From assembly GCA_963738445.1 (NCBI GenBank), contig CAVTWS010000001.1, forward strand, positions 1 through 64,000: DNA of 64,000 nt. Reading direction: 5' to 3'. This stretch comes from CAVTWS01 sp963738445 (GTDB lineage Bacteria > Actinomycetota > Acidimicrobiia > Acidimicrobiales > SHLQ01). The translations under genes and the position numbers were made by a program. Positions within the stretch are counted from its first letter, which is position 1, and each line of letters opens with the position of its first letter. Positions 50,148 through 59,221 of the stretch are shown here, piece after piece. The notes beneath the pieces were generated by a model, which did no database searches, was not told where the DNA came from, and saw only the letters and a program-made list of their open reading frames with translations.

Positions 50148-51307
50148 TGGACCTCACCTTCACGGCGGAGCAGGACACCTTCCGCGCCGAGATCCGGGCC
50201 TGGCTGCACGACCACCTCCCCCACACCCCGCTGCCCGACATGGACACCCCGGAGGGTTTCGAGGCGCACCGGGAGTGGGAACGCACGCTGCACTCGGGTC
50301 GCTGGTCCGTCGTGAACTGGCCCGAGCAGTACGGCGGCCGGGCCTGCAGCATGGTCGAATGGCTCATCTTCGAGGAGGAGTACTACGCCTCCGGCGCGCC
50401 TGGTCGGGTGAACAACAACGGCATCACCCTGCTCGGCCCGACCCTGTTCGAGTTCGGCACCCCGGCCCAGAAGGACCGCTTCTTCCCGGCCATGGCGTCC
50501 GGCCAGGAGATCTGGGCCCAGGGCTGGTCCGAGCCGGACGCCGGTTCCGACCTTGCCGGCATCGCCACCCGCGGCGACCGCGACGGCGACCACTTCGTGC
50601 TCAATGGGCAGAAGACCTGGTGCAGCCGGGGCGCGTGGGCGGACTGGCTCTTCTGCATCGTGCGGACCGACCCCAGCGCCGAACGTCACCGCGGTCTCAG
50701 CTACCTGCTCGTCCCGGCGGACTCGCCCGGGTTGACCCGCCGGCCGGTCGCCCGGCTCGACGGTCTGCCGGCGTTCGCCGAGCTGTTCTTCGAGAACTGC
50801 CGGGTCCACGAGTCGAACCTCCTCGGCGGTGAAGGCCAGGGGTGGAACGTGGCCATGGCGACGGCGTCGAGCGAACGGGGCCTGAACCTCCGGGCGCCGG
50901 GGCGGTTCATGGCCGCCGCCGAGCGGCTTCGGGAGCTGTACCGCCGGCTCGGGCCCGAGGCCGACCCGGGGCTCCGGGATCAGGTGATCCGGGCCTGGAT
51001 CGGGGCTCAGGCCTATCGCTGGTCCACCTACCAACACGCCACCCGCCTCGCCGCGGGCGGCACGATGGGATCGGAAGCCAGCTTCTTGAAGGTGTTCTGG
51101 TCCGAGCTCGACGTCGAGCTCCACGCCACCGCACTGCGCCTGCTCGGCGACGAAGGCGAGCTCGTGGGCGGCGCGCCCGATGCGGTCGACGGCGGCCACT
51201 GGATGTCCGGATACCTGTTCGCCCTCGCCGGACCGATCTACGCCGGCACCAACGAGGTGCAGCGCAACATCATCTCCGAGCGGCTGCTCGGCCTGCCCCG
51301 GAAGTAA
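50147..51307 (+). CDS. Acyl-CoA dehydrogenase, HIP-pathway FadE (catalytic-type subunit)
   Basis: 386 residues, ATG inside the ipdC stop. FAD motifs EIWAQGWSEPDAGSDLAG and NGQKTWCSRGAWADW, and the end PIYAGTNEVQRNIISERLLGL. The usual MCAD-type glutamate position has Ala (IYAGT), but SSERG in the helix used by isovaleryl-CoA dehydrogenase supplies a candidate base. Closest by eye to mycobacterial FadE30-type enzymes of the KstR2 regulon. Paired with the next gene, it may form an alpha2-beta2 heterotetramer, as known for several steroid FadE pairs. Substrate likely a HIP-derived CoA ester. Confidence 0.82.
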   Translation: MDLTFTAEQDTFRAEIRAWLHDHLPHTPLPDMDTPEGFEAHREWERTLHSGRWSVVNWPEQYGGRACSMVEWLIFEEEYYASGAPGRVNNNGITLLGPTLFEFGTPAQKDRFFPAMASGQEIWAQGWSEPDAGSDLAGIATRGDRDGDHFVLNGQKTWCSRGAWADWLFCIVRTDPSAERHRGLSYLLVPADSPGLTRRPVARLDGLPAFAELFFENCRVHESNLLGGEGQGWNVAMATASSERGLNLRAPGRFMAAAERLRELYRRLGPEADPGLRDQVIRAWIGAQAYRWSTYQHATRLAAGGTMGSEASFLKVFWSELDVELHATALRLLGDEGELVGGAPDAVDGGHWMSGYLFALAGPIYAGTNEVQRNIISERLLGLPRK

Positions 51308-51312
51308 CGCTC

Positions 51313-52321
51313 GTGCACTTCGCCTTCACCGACGACCAGCTCCTCTTCCGTGACACCGTGCGCTCGATCCTCGCCGACCGGTGCCCGCCGTCCGCGGTGC
51401 GAGATGCCTGGGAGAACGAGACCGGCCGGGTGCCCGGGTTGTGGGCGACCCTCGCCGAGACGGGCGTGGCCGGCCTCACCGCCCCCGAATCCGCCGGTGG
51501 CCTCGGTCTCAACGAGATCGACTGGGTGCTGTTGTTGGAGGAAGCCGGCCGAGCCGGCTGCCCCGAGCTGCTCACCGAACACCTGGCGGTCGGTGTGCCG
51601 CTCCTGCGAGACCACGCACCCCGCTCGACCAGGGACGCGTGGTTGCCCCGCCTGGCGTCGGGTGAGGCGGTCGTGACGGTGGGGCTGGCGTCCAGCCGCT
51701 TCGTGCTCGGCGCCGATCAGGCCGACCTCCTGCTCCTCCAGCACGGCGACAACGTCCACGCCGTCCCGAGCGCGGACGTGGTGTGCACCCGCCAGCGTTC
51801 CGTCGATGACAGCCGTCGGCTGTTCACGGTCAAATGGGCGCCCACGGTGGAGACGATCATCACCGAGGATCCAGTGGCGGTGGAGCGGGCGTTCGATCGA
51901 GGCGCGCTGGCGGCCGCCGCGCAGTGCGTGGGGATCGCCCAGCAACTGGTCGATCTGACGGTGGCCTACGTCGGCGAACGCCAGCAGTTCGGTCGCCCGG
52001 TGGGCATCCACCAGGCGGTGAAGCACCAGTTGGCCAACGCCGCCTCGGGGGTCGAGTTCGCCCGTCCGATGGTCGCGGTCGCCGCCTGGTCCCTCGCCGA
52101 GGGTGCGGCGCACGGGCCGCGTGACGTGTCGATCGCCAAAGCGCTGGCGTCAGACGCGGTCGACCGCGGCGTGCCGGGCTGCGCTCCAGTGCCATGGCGC
52201 CATCGGGTACACGGTCGAATACGACCTGCAGCTCTGGCTCAAGCGCGGCTGGGCCCTCGCCGCCGCCTGGGGCGATGCCGCCTGGCACCGCAACCGGGTC
52301 GGGGTCGACCTCGGCGTCTGA
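51313..52321 (+). pseudogene. Acyl-CoA dehydrogenase, partner FadE (one frameshift)
   Basis: GTG 51313, five bases after the previous gene. Reads VHFAFTDDQLLFRDTVRSIL to AKALASDAVDR. One extra G near 52171 (GACCGCGGCGTGCC) shifts the frame; corrected, it ends ACRAALQCHGAIGYTVEYDLQLWLKRGWALA. About 335 residues. Short middle domain and Asp (AFDRG) where catalytic-type subunits have Glu, as expected for the non-catalytic or FAD-sharing partner of a heterotetrameric steroid FadE. Comparable to the FadE31-33 group. Last gene of the ipd operon. Confidence 0.8.
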
Positions 52322-53245
52322 TCCGGTGCCGGTATCGGTGGGGGTGCGACCCGTCGCCGCAGCCCCTGCGGCGCGCCGATCCCACCGGTTCCAGGCCCAA
52401 CACACCACCGCCACGTAGACGAACCCCAACCAGGCGTCGAAGAAGTAGTGCTCGCCGCCGATCACCAGGGTCGCCGTCATGGCGATCGGGTAGGCGGCGA
52501 CGAGGGGTCGCAGCCACCGCGGGGCGACCGGCCACAGGCTCACCGCCACCAGCATCGAGAAGCCGGCGTGGAGCGACGGCAGCGCGGCGACCCGATTCAC
52601 GGTCGCCTGCCCGCGGTCGATCACCTGCTCGGCCGAATGCAGGCCGAGGGCTCGCCACCCGCGGGTCGACACCCGTTCGATCTCCCCGATCTCGCCCATC
52701 TCCGACGCCATCCACGGAGGGCGGGTGGGCACCAGGATGTAGGTGGCGAGGCCGGTTGCCGTGAGCGTCATGAACCGGCGGACGTAGCCGACGAATCGCG
52801 GACGTGACGTGAGCCAGAACCCGGCGGCGACGACGAACGGCACCGTGAAGTGGGACATGTAGGTGATCGCCATGCCCCCTTCCCACCACCGCTCGCCGGT
52901 GAACGGCGCCAGGTGATCCTGGAGCCACACCGAGGGGACCTCGCCGAAGAAGACCACCTTGTCCATCACGATCGGGAGCTGGGTCTGGATGGGCATGCCC
53001 AGGGTGTCGGCGGCACCCCGGGTGTAGTCGTAGGCCACGAGCAGGGCCGCGAAGGGTACCCAGTCGAGCACGGCGCGACGGGCCCTGAGGCTGCCGTCGC
53101 CGGCGGTGGCCACCACGATCGCCGCCAGCGCCCACGCCAGGACCTGCTCGCGCTCCTTGGGCACGCCTCGGTCGAGCACGGACCACACGAACACGCCCCC
53201 GAGCCCGCCCACGGCGACGGTCCGGAACCACGCCGACCGGGTCAC
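51860..53245 (-). CDS. PAP2-superfamily membrane protein (C terminus uncertain)
   Basis: From GTG 53245 (VTRSAWFRTVAVGGLGG) the first ~305 residues form a six-helix PAP2 phosphatase of the inositolphosphotransferase type, with RVAALPSLHAGFSML and GGEHYFFDAWLGFVYVAVV as motifs 2 and 3. After RWDRRAAGAAATGR (base ~52340) the open frame continues antisense through fadE to 51860 with Arg/Pro-rich filler. The true stop was probably lost through an indel; a stop in another frame at 52239 is one candidate. Related in type, not in detail, to the PAP2 gene at 7460-8251. Confidence 0.7.
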   Translation of the reverse strand: MTRSAWFRTVAVGGLGGVFVWSVLDRGVPKEREQVLAWALAAIVVATAGDGSLRARRAVLDWVPFAALLVAYDYTRGAADTLGMPIQTQLPIVMDKVVFFGEVPSVWLQDHLAPFTGERWWEGGMAITYMSHFTVPFVVAAGFWLTSRPRFVGYVRRFMTLTATGLATYILVPTRPPWMASEMGEIGEIERVSTRGWRALGLHSAEQVIDRGQATVNRVAALPSLHAGFSMLVAVSLWPVAPRWLRPLVAAYPIAMTATLVIGGEHYFFDAWLGFVYVAVVCWAWNRWDRRAAGAAATGRTPTDTGTGSDAEVDPDPVAVPGGIAPGGGEGPAALEPELQVVFDRVPDGAMALERSPARRGRPRLTPALWRSTRHAARAPHPRRGTRRRPRPSDGRTRPPRRRWPTGASPPGGCPPGDRTAGVRRRRPPSDRPVAGRSPRTARRPPARLDRTPAPPPLDPR

Positions 53246-53408
53246 CGGTGGTCCCGTCGCCGGGCGGAGCCGGCGGGATCGAGGTCGAAAGCAGCGTGCA
53301 TCGTGAACCAGAATAGAGGCGGGACGGCGATCAGCTCCGGCAGATCGGAGCCGCCGGATCGCCGGTTCCGGCTCGGGCCCCCGACCACGGCACCCCGTCT
53401 CCGACACT

Positions 53409-53425
53409 TCTGACGATTCGTCAGA
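53409..53425. promoter_or_regulatory. Palindromic operator before the ABC transporter operon
   Basis: TCTGACGA-T-TCGTCAGA, a perfect 8+1+8 palindrome, 90 bases upstream of the substrate-binding protein gene. Its core CTGACG-ATT-CGTCAG has the same arms as the ipdA site. Confidence 0.65.
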
Positions 53426-53514
53426 CACGACTGGGCGAGTCCGATCAGCTCGACTAGCGTGCCGTGTGTCCACGGGCACAACGCCCGTTCCATTGGACAG
53501 ATCGAGGGGATCTC

Positions 53515-55008
53515 ATGCGATTGCTACGCCGACCATGGCTGCTCGTGTTCGTCGTGCTGGCGCTGGTGGCAGCGGCCTGCGGCGACGACCGCGACGACGA
53601 TGCGGCCGAGACCACGGACGCGACCACGACTGCGGCCCCGGCCGACGATGGTTCGACCGAGACCACAGTTGCGCCCGCCGATGACGGTGCGACCACCGAC
53701 GCCACGACGACCACGGCCGCTCCGGCCGATGTCGCCATGTTCGGTGACATGCCTTGGCCCTGCGGCCCGGGGGACGGCGCCAACGAGGACGACGGCGCCA
53801 CCCGCGGCGTGACCGCCGACTCCGTCACGATCGCCATCGGTGACGATGCCGGATTCGTGTCGGCGCCCGGGCTCAACAAGGAGATGACCGACGCCATGAA
53901 CGCGTTGGTCGCCGAGTGCAACGAGCTGGGCGGCATCAACGGCCGCGAGATCGTCACCAACTACTACGACGGGGCGATCTTCGAGGTCGCGACCGCGATG
54001 CAGCAGGCGTGCGACGACGACAACTTCATGCTCGTCGGTCAAGGCTGGGCCTTCGACTCCGCTCAGGAGGAGATCCGCCTCGGGTGCGGTCTCGCGTCGG
54101 CGCCGACGTACACGGTGAGTGCGGCGTTCGCCCACGGACCGGGTGTGTTCCAGGGCGTGCCGAACCCGGCCGACGAGACACCGGCCGCCAGCATGCACCA
54201 GTTCGCCACCGCTCAGCCCGACGCCGTGCAGGCCATGGGCGCGCTGGTCAGCGACTTCTCGGCGACCCGTGAGACCCGGGACAAGATCCTGGCCATCGCC
54301 GGCGACTACGGGTGGACCTTCGTGTCGGAAGACATCGAGTACAGCGCGAACGGCGAGGCCGACTGGACTCCCTTCGTGCTCCAGCTGCAAGAGGCCGGCG
54401 TGCAGGGCATCTACTGGTCGGGTTCGTGCCTGCCCAACCTGCAGCTGTTCATGCAGGCTGCGGTGGCCAACGGCCTCGACGTGCCCGTCTACACCGACGC
54501 GAACCACTACGACGCCCTGTGTGCGGAGGCCAACGCCGATGGCGCCCTCGACAACGTCTACATCCGGATGGCCTTCCTACCCTTCGAGGAAGCCACACCC
54601 GACAGCGCCGCCCAGCAATATCTGGACCTGGTGAACGCCTCCGGGGGGAAGATCGGCCTGCTCGGGGCGCAAACGGCTTCCTCGTTCATGTTGTGGGCCC
54701 AGGCCGCGTCGGATTGCGGCGCGACCCTGACCCGTGACTGTGTCATCGAGAACATGTCGTCGATCACGTCGTGGACGGGTGGTGGCCTGCACACCGAGGT
54801 CAACCCCGCCGAGAACCACCCGCCGGACTGTGGCATCTTGATGCGGCTCAACGGCACCGCCTACGAGCGGGTCGCGCCGACCGAGCCCGGGACCTACGAG
54901 TGCTTCGACGACGGTATCGGCGTCATCGCCGACGCCCCCGCTCTCGTACCAGTGCTGCTCGACGAGAACCGTATCGCCACCCAGTTCGGCGAGCTGGCGG
55001 ACCGGTAG
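53515..55008 (+). CDS. ABC transporter substrate-binding lipoprotein (LivJ type)
   Basis: 497 residues, ATG 53515 with GAGGGGA five bases upstream. Lipoprotein signal ending LALVAAACG, a ~60-residue Asp/Thr/Ala-rich linker, then a type I periplasmic-binding fold of the branched-chain-amino-acid family (VTIAIGDDAGF, ELGGINGREIVTNYYDGAIFE, DKILAIAGDYGWTF, GIYWSGSCLPNLQLFMQAA). Six or more cysteines in the mature part may form disulphides. First gene of the liv-type operon. Linked by a shared operator sequence to ipdA, so the ligand may be a steroid-derived acid instead of an amino acid. Confidence 0.85.
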   Translation: MRLLRRPWLLVFVVLALVAAACGDDRDDDAAETTDATTTAAPADDGSTETTVAPADDGATTDATTTTAAPADVAMFGDMPWPCGPGDGANEDDGATRGVTADSVTIAIGDDAGFVSAPGLNKEMTDAMNALVAECNELGGINGREIVTNYYDGAIFEVATAMQQACDDDNFMLVGQGWAFDSAQEEIRLGCGLASAPTYTVSAAFAHGPGVFQGVPNPADETPAASMHQFATAQPDAVQAMGALVSDFSATRETRDKILAIAGDYGWTFVSEDIEYSANGEADWTPFVLQLQEAGVQGIYWSGSCLPNLQLFMQAAVANGLDVPVYTDANHYDALCAEANADGALDNVYIRMAFLPFEEATPDSAAQQYLDLVNASGGKIGLLGAQTASSFMLWAQAASDCGATLTRDCVIENMSSITSWTGGGLHTEVNPAENHPPDCGILMRLNGTAYERVAPTEPGTYECFDDGIGVIADAPALVPVLLDENRIATQFGELADR

Positions 55009-55028
55009 CCAGCCCAGAACGTGGCCCG

Positions 55029-55068
55029 TGCGGGGGTGAGTCGGTCCGCTGACCGACTCACCCCCGCA
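55029..55068. terminator. 18-bp perfect hairpin between binding protein and permease genes
   Basis: Arms 55029-55046 and 55051-55068 are exact inverses with a CGCT loop, 20 bases after the stop codon and 18 before the permease start. There is no T-run. Such hairpins after the first gene of an ABC operon usually stop part of the transcription or protect the upstream message, so that binding protein is made in excess. Confidence 0.75.
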
Positions 55069-55086
55069 TCGGCTCGATTCACGACG

Positions 55087-57366
55087 ATGGACGACTTCCT
55101 CATCTACACGGTGCTCGGCATCTGCCTGGGCTCCATCTACGCGATCGCGGCGACCGGTCTCGTCGTGACCTACTCCACCTCGGGCATCTTCAACTTCGCC
55201 CACGGCGCCATCGGCATGTTGAGCGCCATCTTCTACTGGCAGGTGCGGTTCGGCTGGCATTGGGCGGGCCCGATCGCCGTCGCCGTGACCATCCTCGTCT
55301 TCGCCCCGCTTGTCGGGGCCTTGATCGAGTTCCTCATCATGCGAGGATTGCAGGGCACGTCAGAGGTGACGCAGATCGTGGTACCCGTCGCCGTGCTCTT
55401 GGCGGTGAACGGTGCGGCCACGTGGATCTGGTTCCGCACCGGTGAGGATCTGTACCTGCCGACTCGATTCTTCGGCGAGACGAAGACCATCGACGTGTTG
55501 GGACAGGTCGTCTACTGGCATCAGGTGGTCGCAGTCGTGCTCGCCGTCCTGGTCGCCATAGGGATGTACATCCTGCTCTATCGCACCCGTATTGGTGTCA
55601 CGATGCGCGCCACCGTCGATGATCGCAACCTGCTGATGATGAACGGTGGCCGACCCGATCGCATGAGCCTGGCCAGCTGGGCCATCGGTGCCGCTCTCGC
55701 CGGTCTGGCCGGGGTGCTGCTGGCACCGAGCCTCGGTGCTCTCCAGGTCATCGCGCTCACCTTGCTGGTGTTCGATGCCTATCCGGCCGCCATCGTCGGG
55801 CGGCTCAAGAGCGTGCCCCTGACCTACCTCGGCGCCTTGGGGCTCGGCCTGGCGGTCAACTACTGGACGTGGGTGTCCGACGTCGGGGCTCGTTGGCCCG
55901 CGTTTCGAAACGTCGGCGACGCGCTCCCCGCGATCCTCTTGTTCGTGGCCCTGCTCATCCTGCCGCAGGAGCGTCTGCGCGGCGCCACGATCACACGTAC
56001 CCGCGAACGTTTCACGGTGCCGTCGTTACGTCAGTCCGTGGTGTGGGGCGTGATCATGATCGTGGTCGTCACCGGGCTGCAGGCCCTGATGGCCAACAGT
56101 GCGGTGATCCAGCTCTCGAACGGCATCGCCCTGGCCCTCATGGCGCTGCCGTTGGTCCTGCTGACCGGCTATGGCGGTCAGGTCAACTTTGCGCCGTATG
56201 CGTTCGCCGGCATCGCGGTGATCGTGGCGTACCAGTTCGACGTCGGGCCGACCGGGTTGGCGCGACAGGAGTCCATGTCCGTCGCCGCCATCGTGCTGGC
56301 GGTGGCCGTGTGCGCGGTGGTCGGTGGACTCATCGCCTTTCCTGCGTTACGGCTGCGGGGCCTCTACCTCGGGTTGGCCACCTTTGCGTTCGCGATCATC
56401 GTCGACAAACTCGTCATCCGGCAGCAGGATCCGCTGCGACCGGAGATCCTGGGCCTCGACGAGGTCAACCTGTTCACCAACGGCACGTTCACGGTGCCGC
56501 GCCCGAACTGGCTCGGTGTCAACTTCTTCGCCAGTCAGCGCAACATGCTCATGCTGTTGACGGTGGTGTTCGTGCTGATCGGCCTCGGACTGATCACCCT
56601 CCGCCGCTCGGCGTTCGGCCGGACCATCGTGGCCATGAAGGACAGTCCGGCGGCGTGTGCCACACTCGGGCTCAACATCGTGCGCACGAAGCTCGCTGTG
56701 TTCACCATCGCGTCGGGATTGGCCGGACTCGGCGGCCTCCTGTGGACGTCGCAACAACGAACGGTCAACGCCAACGGCACGTTCGACCCGTTCCTGGGGC
56801 TCGCCCTGTTCCTGATCGCCGTCGTCGGCGGCATCGGGTATGTCAGCGGCGCTCTGCTCGCCGGCCTCTTCATCGCCGTGCTGGGCAGCATCATCCCCGA
56901 CGTCTTCGACAAGCTCGGAGAGGACTACCCGTCGTTGGACTGGCTGTTCGTCGACACCCTCGGCCAGTTCTCGAAGTTCTTGGGCGTCGCCATAGCGGGC
57001 GTGGGGCTCGGCAAGAACCCGAGCGGTGTCGCGCAGCAGCTCATGGACGGTTACCGGCCTCTCAAGAAGACCCCCGGGGTCGTCGCCGCGTGGGCCGCAG
57101 GTGCCTTGTTGCTGTGGTTCCTCGCCTGGCAGGAGGTGATCGGGAACTGGACCTTCACGATCGTGCTCGGCCTCTCGTTCCTCATCGTGCCCGGGCGAAT
57201 CATGCGCTGGATCCATCCCGATCGGTTCCGAGAGGAGCTCCTGCACATGAACGGTCCGGACATGGACCGTCTCGGGCTCGACGAGGCGCTCACGGCGTCG
57301 GATCGGGATCGCTTCGACACCGAGCTCGGCCTGCCGGTCCTCGACCTCCGCATGGAGGTCCGTTGA
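55087..57366 (+). CDS. Fused LivH-LivM branched-chain-type ABC permease
   Basis: 759 residues. The N-terminal half is LivH-like (GSIYAIAATGLVVTYSTSGIFNFAHGAIGML, ending near residue 310) and the C-terminal half LivM-like (ALMALPLVLLTGYGGQVNFAPYAFAG, SAFGRTIVAMKDSPAACATLGL). Around sixteen membrane segments in total, plus a C-terminal soluble tail. Usually these are two genes; here one chain forms the whole channel. ATG 55087 is taken because the hairpin occupies the upstream region. The stop overlaps livG (TGATG). Confidence 0.9.
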   Translation: MDDFLIYTVLGICLGSIYAIAATGLVVTYSTSGIFNFAHGAIGMLSAIFYWQVRFGWHWAGPIAVAVTILVFAPLVGALIEFLIMRGLQGTSEVTQIVVPVAVLLAVNGAATWIWFRTGEDLYLPTRFFGETKTIDVLGQVVYWHQVVAVVLAVLVAIGMYILLYRTRIGVTMRATVDDRNLLMMNGGRPDRMSLASWAIGAALAGLAGVLLAPSLGALQVIALTLLVFDAYPAAIVGRLKSVPLTYLGALGLGLAVNYWTWVSDVGARWPAFRNVGDALPAILLFVALLILPQERLRGATITRTRERFTVPSLRQSVVWGVIMIVVVTGLQALMANSAVIQLSNGIALALMALPLVLLTGYGGQVNFAPYAFAGIAVIVAYQFDVGPTGLARQESMSVAAIVLAVAVCAVVGGLIAFPALRLRGLYLGLATFAFAIIVDKLVIRQQDPLRPEILGLDEVNLFTNGTFTVPRPNWLGVNFFASQRNMLMLLTVVFVLIGLGLITLRRSAFGRTIVAMKDSPAACATLGLNIVRTKLAVFTIASGLAGLGGLLWTSQQRTVNANGTFDPFLGLALFLIAVVGGIGYVSGALLAGLFIAVLGSIIPDVFDKLGEDYPSLDWLFVDTLGQFSKFLGVAIAGVGLGKNPSGVAQQLMDGYRPLKKTPGVVAAWAAGALLLWFLAWQEVIGNWTFTIVLGLSFLIVPGRIMRWIHPDRFREELLHMNGPDMDRLGLDEALTASDRDRFDTELGLPVLDLRMEVR

Positions 57367-58103
57367 TGGCCGTGCTCCACATCTCCGAGGTGGTGGTGCG
57401 CTTCGGCGGGCACGTGGCCGTCAACGACGTCAGCCTCGACGCCGGCCCGGGCACCATCACCGGGTTGATCGGCCCGAACGGTGCCGGCAAGACCACACTG
57501 TTCAACGTGGTGACCGGCCTGCTGCCCCCGAGCGGCGGTCGGGTCATGCTCGACGGCGCCGACTTGACGAAGTTGCCGCCCTACAAGCGGGCCCGCCTCG
57601 GCATCGGTCGCACGTTCCAGCGCCTCGAGTTGTTCACCTCGCTCTCGGTGCGCGACAACATCCGGGTCGCGGGTGAGATCTCCAACCACTGGCGCCGCGG
57701 CCGCAACCGGATCGATGTCCGCGCCGATGCCGACCGGATCATCGAGCAGATCGGTATCTCGCACCTGGCCGACCGCGAGGTCAGCGAGATCCCCACCGGC
57801 ATGGCTCGTCGGGTCGAGCTCGGGCGCGCGCTCATGACTCGCCCGCAGATCCTGCTGCTCGACGAACCGGCGTCAGGCCAGGACGAGCAGGAGACCGATG
57901 AGTTCGGCGAGCTGCTGCAGCGGCTGGCTGCCGACGGCACCGGCATCTTGCTCGTCGAGCACGATGTCGCGCTCGTGATGAAGGTGTGCGAGTACATCCA
58001 CGTGCTCGATTTCGGCCAGATCATCGCCAGCGGTACGCCGGCGGAGATCCAGACGAATCAGGCCGTGCTCGACGCCTACCTCGGCTCGGAAACCACGACA
58101 TGA
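57366..58103 (+). CDS. livG: Branched-chain-type ABC transporter ATPase LivG
   Basis: 245 residues. Walker A GPNGAGKTT, LivG-specific ARLGIGRTFQRLELF, a signature replaced by EIPTGMARRVELGRAL (PTGMA in place of the usual LSGGQ-like sequence), Walker B ILLLDEPASGQDEQE and switch His VEHDVALVM. The altered signature motif is common in LivG-type proteins. Pairs with LivF to power the fused permease at the inner face of the membrane. Confidence 0.9.
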   Translation: MAVLHISEVVVRFGGHVAVNDVSLDAGPGTITGLIGPNGAGKTTLFNVVTGLLPPSGGRVMLDGADLTKLPPYKRARLGIGRTFQRLELFTSLSVRDNIRVAGEISNHWRRGRNRIDVRADADRIIEQIGISHLADREVSEIPTGMARRVELGRALMTRPQILLLDEPASGQDEQETDEFGELLQRLAADGTGILLVEHDVALVMKVCEYIHVLDFGQIIASGTPAEIQTNQAVLDAYLGSETTT

Positions 58104-58807
58104 CCGACACACCGTCGATCGAGCTGGTGAACGTGCGCGCCGGGTATGGCGGCATCGAGGTCCTCCACGGTGTGACGCTGTCCGTCGACCAGGGATCGGT
58201 GGTGGCCCTGCTCGGCCCCAACGGCGGCGGTAAGTCCACGACGCTGAAGGTGTGTGGCGGCTTCCTCTCGGTCACGAGTGGCGATGTCCGCATGGCCGGG
58301 ACCAGCATCGTCGGCGCGACTCCTGACCGCCTGGCCCGCTTGGGCGTGTGCACGATCCCCGAGGGCAAGGGAATCTTCCCGAACCTCACCGTCCGCGAGA
58401 ACCTGCGCATGGCGACCTACTCGGGCGCCCGGTTCTCCGACATCGAGGAGAAGGCGTACGCGCAGTTCCCGCGGCTGAGCGAGCGCCGCAACCAGCTGGC
58501 CGGCACGATGTCGGGCGGCGAGCAGCAGATGTTGGCCATGTCGCGGGCGCTCGCCACCGACCCGGCGATCCTGCTGCTCGACGAGTTGTCCATGGGCCTG
58601 GCGCCGATCATCGTGCAGGAGCTGTACGAGATCGTGGCGTCGGTCTCGGCCACGGGGGTCTCGATCCTCGTCGTCGAGCAGTTTGCCCGCACCGTTCTCG
58701 GAATCGCCGATGTTGCGGCGATCATGCTGAGTGGCCGCATCACACGTGTCGGCCCTCCGTCCGAGCTTGAAGAAGAGCTCTCCTCTGCCTACCTGGGTGG
58801 TCACTGA
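58100..58807 (+). CDS. livF: Branched-chain-type ABC transporter ATPase LivF
   Basis: 235 residues, start overlapping the livG stop (ATGA). Walker A GPNGGGKST, LivF-type CTIPEGKGIFPNLTVRENL, signature MSGGEQQMLAMSRAL, Walker B ILLLDELSMGLAP, switch region VVEQFARTVL, where Gln stands in the usual His position, as in many LivF proteins. Second ATPase of the transporter. Confidence 0.9.
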   Translation: MTDTPSIELVNVRAGYGGIEVLHGVTLSVDQGSVVALLGPNGGGKSTTLKVCGGFLSVTSGDVRMAGTSIVGATPDRLARLGVCTIPEGKGIFPNLTVRENLRMATYSGARFSDIEEKAYAQFPRLSERRNQLAGTMSGGEQQMLAMSRALATDPAILLLDELSMGLAPIIVQELYEIVASVSATGVSILVVEQFARTVLGIADVAAIMLSGRITRVGPPSELEEELSSAYLGGH

Positions 58808-59184
58808 TGACAGTCACGAACAACTCCGAAGCCGGAACCACGGCGAGCAACCGCGTGGAGGTCTTCAAACGCGAGATCGCCGACCTCCAGCTCAAGACGA
58901 ACACGGGGGGCGCCGAGAAAGCCGCCGGCATCGCCGGGGGCGTGTTGATGGCCGCAGCCGGGCTGGTCGCGCTGGTGAGCTTCATCCAGTCGAGCGGCAA
59001 GGACGACCCTCGTGACCAGAACGAGTTGATCATCCTGTCCCTCCTGTGCGTGGTCCTGGCCGTGATCGGCTCCACCCTGTTGTTGTGGAACCGCGTCGTG
59101 CGGTTCTGGCGGTTCTGGATGCTGCGCCAGATGTACGAGAACCAGGCCCACCTCGACCAGCTGGTCGAGCGCCTCAAGGGCTGA
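58807..59184 (+). CDS. Small membrane protein of the liv-type operon
   Basis: 125 residues, ATG overlapping the livF stop. A hydrophilic start with a possible amphipathic helix (SNRVEVFKREIADLQLKTN), two membrane helices (GIAGGVLMAAAGLVALVSFI and LIILSLLCVVLAVIGSTLLLW), and an amphipathic basic/aromatic C-terminal helix (RFWRFWMLRQMYENQAHLDQLVERL). No family recognised. Tight coupling to the transporter suggests it belongs to that complex or tunes it. Confidence 0.75.
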   Translation: MTVTNNSEAGTTASNRVEVFKREIADLQLKTNTGGAEKAAGIAGGVLMAAAGLVALVSFIQSSGKDDPRDQNELIILSLLCVVLAVIGSTLLLWNRVVRFWRFWMLRQMYENQAHLDQLVERLKG

Positions 59185-59221
59185 GGCCAGGCCTCATCCG
59201 CGCCACCGCCCGGCTCGGCGC

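Noticed and set aside
55029..55068. Classical rho-independent terminator ending the operon
   Set aside because: The stem is strong but there is no T-run, and the downstream permease and ATPases clearly belong with the binding protein, so only partial stopping is proposed.
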